A DNA stretch of 52,418 bases, from the NCBI GenBank assembly GCA_900757655.1, contig CAAEOT010000035.1:1-52418 (forward strand). Direction: 5' to 3'. Positions 49,068 to 52,418 of this stretch are shown one piece after another (position 1 is the stretch's first letter; each line of letters starts with the position of its first letter). This DNA comes from an uncultured Oscillospiraceae bacterium. GTDB lineage: Bacteria; Bacillota; Clostridia; Oscillospirales; Oscillospiraceae. The notes beneath the pieces are model-generated. The model was given only the letters and a program-made list of their open reading frames with translations. It did no database searches and was not told the origin of the DNA. The position numbers and the translations under genes are program-made.

Positions 49068-50075
49068 GTGAGCAAAGAACATACCCCCCTTCGTTATGAT
49101 CATGTCGGCAGCTTTCTGTGCCCGGCAAAGTTGAAGCAGGCACGTCTGGACTTTCAGGCCGGAAAGATCGACGCCGCCGCGCTGAAGGCCGTCGAGGACG
49201 AGGCGATCGTCGATCTGGTGCATAAGCACTGGTCTGCCTTTCCACGGGGAAGCGGCGATGATCGACGATACCTACCTGACCGGTAAGGTGTCGCTCGATA
49301 CACATCCTTTTGTGGAGCACTTCAAGTTTGTCAAGGCGCTGGAGGATGAAAACGGCGTCGCGAAGCTCACGATCCCGGCACCGGCCCAGTTCATCTAACA
49401 GATGATCATGCCGTTTGCGCAGGAGAACACCAGAAAGTACTATGCCGACAACCGGGAGCTGGCGGAGGACATCGCAGCTGGTTACAAAAGTTCATTGCCG
49501 ACGTCTATGCGGCCGGCTGCCGCGATCTCCAGTTCGATGACTGCAGCTGGGGCATGCTGGTCGATCCGCTGGCGTGCACGCTCTTTGACACCGACGAAAA
49601 GGGCCTGAAGGCGATCAAGGAGCAGCTTTTGGAGCTGAACAACATGGCCATTGCCGGCAAGCCGGATGATCTGGTCATCAACACCCACGTCTGCCGCGGC
49701 AATTTCCACAGCACCTATGTAAGCTCGGACGCATATGACGGCGTTGCGCAGACGCTGCTCGCGCGCGAGAACGTAGGCGCGTATTACCTTGAATTCGACG
49801 ATGCGCGCAGCGGCGGCTTTGCGCCGCTGGCCGCTGTCAGTGGCGACAAGAAGGTCGTGCTCGGTCTGGTGACAACGAAGCGCGCGCAGCTCGAGGACAA
49901 GGACGCCGTGATCGCCCGCATCCACGAAGCGGAAAAGTACCTGCCGCTCGACAGACTGTGCCTCAGCCCGCAGTGCGGCTTCGCCAGCTGCGAGATCGGC
50001 AACAAGCTGACCGAAGCGGAGCAGTGGGCAAAGCTCGCGCTGGTCAAGGAAATCGCCGAGGAAGTCTGGGGCTGA
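49068..50075 (+). pseudogene. Decayed methionine-synthase-like (MetE C-terminal, YxjG/YxjH) gene
   Basis: A cobalamin-independent methyltransferase of about 370 residues, split by at least three lesions. A good GTG start with AAAGGAG opens YDHVGSFLCPAKLKQ and reads to about codon 60, where a short deletion or frameshift intervenes. A second frame continues IDDTYLTGKVSL to an in-frame TAA at 49396-49398 (QFI then stop). Further on, PFAQENTRKYYADNREL runs into a frameshift near 49483, after which the third block (LVDPLACTLFDTDEKGL, INTHVCRGN, LCLSPQCGFAS) is intact to the end, with the zinc-ligand Cys region preserved. This family methylates homocysteine from a methylated donor. No product is expected. 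Confidence 0.88.
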
Positions 50076-50101
50076 GACCTCGAATATCAAAATCGTTTTT
50101 G

Positions 50102-50137
50102 AAAAAGCCGCTGCGGAGTTATCCGCAGCGGCTTTTT
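50102..50137 (+). terminator. Terminator after the methionine-synthase-like pseudogene
   Basis: Perfect stem of 16-nt arms AAAAAGCCGCTGCGGA and complement with a GTTA loop and flanking A-/T-runs, functional in both directions. Confidence 0.88.
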
Positions 50138-50149
50138 CCGTGTTGCTTT

Positions 50150-50260
50150 TTATTCGATATGTTCCCGGATAAAGCGATCCCACTGCCACTCCGGTCCGGA
50201 CTCCAGCACTTCCAGCAGCAATTGCTGCGCTTCCTGTTTCTTGAGTCCATAAACATACCC
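50150..50260 (-). pseudogene. C-terminal remnant of an unknown leftward gene
   Basis: About 36 codons on the minus strand read GYVYGLKKQEAQQLLLEVLE then SGPEWQWDRFIREHIE before TAA at 50150-50152. The sequence is strongly protein-like (amphipathic helix, aromatic ending), but it has no start in frame with a ribosome site; upstream is a hairpin. Probably a deletion remnant at the edge of the mobile element. Confidence 0.4.
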
Positions 50261-50293
50261 ACTCAAGCAGGGAAGGCGGCACGGATAAAATAT

Positions 50294-50318
50294 CCGGCGG
50301 CTCATCTTGAGCCGCCGG
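50294..50318. repeat. GC-rich hairpin near the element junction
   Basis: Perfect 11-bp inverted repeat CCGGCGGCTCA/TGAGCCGCCGG with a TCT loop. It has no T-run on the plus strand and ATATTTT on the minus strand. It lies between the remnant and the conjugative module. From 50319 to 50446 no gene is seen. Confidence 0.55.
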
Positions 50319-50446
50319 AGCTTGCACGGAACGGGCTTTGCTCCGACATGGTGCGAGTGGTGATACAGAACTTTTTGAAAAAGCCAGTAATATCAACGGT
50401 TTTCAAGGCGGACGAGTAGCAAATAACTTGTATATATCCCCTTTTC

Positions 50447-50478
50447 GGGCGACTGTTTTTAAGACAGCCGCCCTTTTT
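50447..50478 (+). terminator. Terminator-like hairpin upstream of the conjugative module
   Basis: GGGCG-A-CTGT stem with a T-rich loop pairing to ACAG-C-CGCCC, one mismatch, followed by TTTTT. It probably ends transcription entering the element. The stretch to 50653 shows no gene; a stop-rich leader precedes the strong AGGAAGGAGG site. Confidence 0.7.
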
Positions 50479-50653
50479 CTATACCTAAATTCAAGTGTTG
50501 TGATCAGGGTGCGAAAGCCTCTGTTTTTTTCTCTCTGACCGCCGCAAGCAGGCGGGCATGGATGTTTTCCTATGGATCACATCCGAGAGGCAAACCGGAG
50601 GCTTTTTTCATCGAAATCAACACTTTTCATTTTCAGAGGAAGGAGGTGCGAAG

Positions 50654-51532
50654 ATGGCTGTATTCCGTATCGAAAAGACCAGAGATTACACGGTCATGTC
50701 CAACTACCATCTGCGGGATATGTCGCTGTCGCTGAAAGCGAAAGGGCTTTTATCTCTCATGCTGTCCCTGCCGGAGAATTGGGACTACACCATGAAGGGC
50801 CTTGCCCGTATCTGCAAGGATGGCATTGACAGCATCAGCGGCGGCATCCGGGAGCTGGAAGCGCACGGCTATCTGATCCGTTCGCGTGTCCGCAGCGCAA
50901 ACGGGCAGCTCGGCTCTATCGAATACACCATTCTGGAACAGCCTAAAGCACCGTCACCTACACAGGAAAAACCTATACGGGAAAATCCCGTACAGGCAAA
51001 TCCAATGTTGGACGCTCCAATTCAGGAGAACCCCGCCCAATTAAATAAAGAAGAATCAAGTAACTATCCATCAAAGACAGATTTATCAATTACGCAAGAA
51101 TCAAGTCCTATCCTATCAAGTCCCCCAGTCCCCAGGGAGCGGAGCGGGCAGGACGGGATGCGAAAGCGGGAAAGCTATCGGGCATTGATCTTGGAGAACA
51201 TCGAATATGACGTTCTTTCGCAGAACGTGCAGTTGGATAAAGACCGGCTGGACGAGCTGGTGGAGCTCATGGTGGATACCGTCTGCTCCAACCGGGAGAT
51301 GATCCGTGTCGCCGGGGACGACTACCCGGCTGAGGTCGTCCGGTCACGGTTCCTGAAGCTGAACGCCTCGCACATCGAGTATGTCCTTGACCGGATGCGG
51401 GAGAACACCACCTATGTCCGCAACATCAAGAAATATCTGCTGGCGGCGCTGTATAACGCCCCGGTCACGATGGACAGCTATTACACATCCCTTGTCAGCC
51501 ATGACCTGTACGGCAGCGGAGATCGGAGGTGA
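50654..51532 (+). CDS. HTH and DUF6017-domain protein of conjugative elements
   Basis: Protein of 292 residues. Residues 1-105 form a RepA/RepN-like winged helix (FRIEKTRDYTVMSNYHLRDM, LSLKAKGLLSLMLSLPENW, the recognition segment DSISGGIRELEAHGYL). A variable Pro/Ser/Glu-rich linker follows. Residues about 185-285 are the DUF6017 domain (RALILENIEYDVL, RENTTYVRNIKKYLLAAL). Such proteins open the conjugation modules of Tn1549-type elements and are thought to act in regulation or initiation. AGGAAGGAGG lies before the ATG. Confidence 0.9.
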   Translation: MAVFRIEKTRDYTVMSNYHLRDMSLSLKAKGLLSLMLSLPENWDYTMKGLARICKDGIDSISGGIRELEAHGYLIRSRVRSANGQLGSIEYTILEQPKAPSPTQEKPIRENPVQANPMLDAPIQENPAQLNKEESSNYPSKTDLSITQESSPILSSPPVPRERSGQDGMRKRESYRALILENIEYDVLSQNVQLDKDRLDELVELMVDTVCSNREMIRVAGDDYPAEVVRSRFLKLNASHIEYVLDRMRENTTYVRNIKKYLLAALYNAPVTMDSYYTSLVSHDLYGSGDRR

Positions 51533-51537
51533 ACGCC

Positions 51538-52029
51538 TTGCAGGAAGAAATCACGCAGAAAACCCTTGCGCTTTGTGTGGAGGCCAGCAAAATGACCGCC
51601 CAGCTCTTGCAGCAGGCCATGAAGAAGGTGCTGGCAGACATGGAGAAGCACAAGAAAAATCCCCAGCTCCGGCACGGCAAGCAGACGCTCCGGCAGCTTA
51701 TGAAGCACAACACCGGCGTTTCCAACATCGAGATCACGGATCAGAATATCCGGGCCTTTTCTTCCACGGCGAAGAAGTACGGCCTGGATTTTGCTTTGAA
51801 GAAGGACATTTCCGGCGAGCATACCCGTTACCTGGTGTTCTTCAAGGGGCGAGACGCCGATGTGATTACGGCGGCCTTCCGGGAGTTTTCCGCTAAAAAC
51901 CTGAGCCGCGAGAAAGATCCTTCCATCCGCCGCAAGCTGGAAAAGGCGCAGGAGCAGTCCAAAACGCAGCACAAGGAGCAGGAGCGCGGCGAAAAGGTCA
52001 AGACCAGAGAACGGAGCGTGGAGCGATGA
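51538..52029 (+). CDS. PcfB family protein (DUF3801)
   Basis: Conjugation accessory protein of about 163 residues that works with the VirD4-type coupling protein and relaxase. A TTG start is chosen: it reads (M)QEEITQKTLALCVEASKMTA, the usual family opening, with GGAGG 8 nt upstream; the GTG at 51529 would overlap the Shine-Dalgarno. Residues 60-130 hold the conserved KQTLRQLMKHNTGVSNIEI and YLVFFKGRDADVITAAFREF segments; the tail is Lys/Glu-rich and helical. It overlaps virD4 by 4 nt (ATGA). Confidence 0.92.
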   Translation: MQEEITQKTLALCVEASKMTAQLLQQAMKKVLADMEKHKKNPQLRHGKQTLRQLMKHNTGVSNIEITDQNIRAFSSTAKKYGLDFALKKDISGEHTRYLVFFKGRDADVITAAFREFSAKNLSREKDPSIRRKLEKAQEQSKTQHKEQERGEKVKTRERSVER

Positions 52030-52331
52030 AGGACAAACTCAAAAAATATCTTCTGCCAAACCTGCCGTATCTGTTCTTTGTGTATCTCTTTGATAAGCTC
52101 TGCCAGGCGGTACGGTTGGCGCCGGGGCCTGACGCCTCGGAAAAGCTGCTGCACATCGGGCAGGGCTTCCAGACCGCCTTTGCCAGCTCCGCGCCCAGCT
52201 TTCATGTGCTGGATATCTGCATCGGTATTCTCGGTGCGGTCCTTGTCCGGCTGGCGGTGTATGTCAAGGGCAAGAACGCGAAGAAGTACCGCAAGGGCAT
52301 TGAATACGGCTCTGCCCGCTGGAGTGCATAA
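52026..52331 (+). pseudogene. VirD4/TraG coupling-protein gene, 5' fragment cut by an insertion
   Basis: The N-terminal 101 residues of a type IV coupling protein that normally exceeds 550 residues. Two membrane helices (PNLPYLFFVYLFDKL, LDICIGILGAVLVRLAVY) and the conserved KGKNAKKYRKGIEYGSARW are present; in intact relatives a GNAxDI-type continuation and then Walker A follow. Here the reading changes immediately after SARW to SA and a stop, the DNA becomes AT-rich, and a recombinase gene begins 48 nt later. The ATPase domain would lie beyond the inserted element. Confidence 0.85.
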
Positions 52332-52418
52332 TTTTAAGTGTAAATGACACATACATGGACGCACAGGAGGTTATGCACATGACTGATTATAGCAAAATTA
52401 CAGCCCTTTACTCCCGCC
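52322..52418 (+). mobile_element. Left end of a second element inserted into virD4
   Basis: The virD4 frame is lost at about 52319-52323, at a GGAG sequence that contains a GA dinucleotide. Large serine recombinases of the Tn4451/TnpX and Tn5397/TndX group use GA crossover sites, and a gene of that kind starts at 52379. The right end is outside the window. Confidence 0.6.
52379..52418 (+). CDS. Large serine recombinase, first codons only
   Basis: Thirteen codons read MTDYSKITALYSR before the window ends. The ITALYxR opening is characteristic of TnpX/TndX-type large serine recombinases; the catalytic serine should follow directly. GGAGG lies 8 nt upstream of the ATG. It is presumed to excise and integrate the element that splits virD4. 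Confidence 0.75.
   Translation, partial: MTDYSKITALYSR

Larger units (their letters stand above)
50480..52418 (+). mobile_element. Left part of a Tn1549-like integrative conjugative element
   Basis: The gene order HTH/DUF6017 protein, PcfB, VirD4 is the standard start of the conjugation module of Tn1549/CTn-type elements in Clostridia. Stop and start codons of consecutive genes overlap. The left boundary is not seen; it lies between the decayed chromosomal genes near 50.1 kb and 50.6 kb. The element continues beyond the window. Confidence 0.7.

Noticed and set aside
1..52418. CRISPR array
   Set aside because: No regularly spaced direct repeats were seen anywhere.

Overview
The window reads as a chromosome segment of a GC-rich Clostridia member, most likely Oscillospiraceae/Ruminococcaceae of the gut. 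The signs are strong GGAGG-type ribosome binding sites, T-box leaders, type III glutamine synthetase, IreB, S-layer-homology (SLH) surface proteins and a Tn1549-like conjugation module. The assignment rests on gene content only. Most of the window is ordinary core genome with accessory patches at about 20.6-22.2 kb, 23.3-24.6 kb and 49-52.4 kb.

Layout. 0-9.2 kb: an SLH/GH25 lysozyme, then a leftward operon ANTAR regulator-pyrG-purB-purA, diverging from glutamine synthetase III. Both divergent leaders carry terminators with ANTAR-type hexaloops. 9.2-18 kb: Asn T-box plus asnB, an acetyltransferase, an SLH/Ig protein, a MacB-like ABC exporter, trkA and a metallo-hydrolase. 18-23.3 kb: UvrD/PcrA helicase, then an AT-rich island holding one unusual nuclease gene, a phosphatase and two tRNA-Ser genes. 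23.3-28.3 kb: a 5'-truncated hydrolase, an aminotransferase, a SUFU-domain protein, a Crp/Fnr regulator divergent from a ferredoxin protein, and tRNA-Gln. 28.3-38 kb: ireB, a Phe T-box with pheST, then nnrD-lipoprotein-alr-mazF-hypotheticals-pdp rightward. 38-46.5 kb: an SGNH-like protein, an EF-G-like GTPase, a degenerate P-type-ATPase-like protein and rlmB leftward; a rhomboid-like protein, a DapF-like epimerase and a zinc-ribbon protein rightward. 46.6-50.1 kb: a Leu T-box with a YkvI-type transporter, a lipoprotein and a decayed methionine-synthase-like pseudogene. 50.4-52.4 kb: the start of an integrative conjugative element (HTH/DUF6017 protein, PcfB, VirD4) whose VirD4 gene appears split by a second element carrying a serine recombinase.

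How the genes work together. The nitrogen theme is strong: glutamine synthesis, glutamine-consuming CTP synthase and asparagine synthetase, and AMP synthesis lie together under RNA-level control (ANTAR antitermination and T-box). The most unusual item is the 480-residue protein in the AT-rich island, which combines a complete DEDDh exonuclease motif set, a possible PD-(D/E)XK nuclease core and a C-terminal zinc ribbon. It is a candidate stand-alone defence or DNA-processing gene. A second notable class is pseudo-enzymes that keep their fold signature but lose catalytic motifs: the P-type ATPase-like, EF-G-like, SGNH-like and rhomboid-like proteins and the ANTAR receiver domain.
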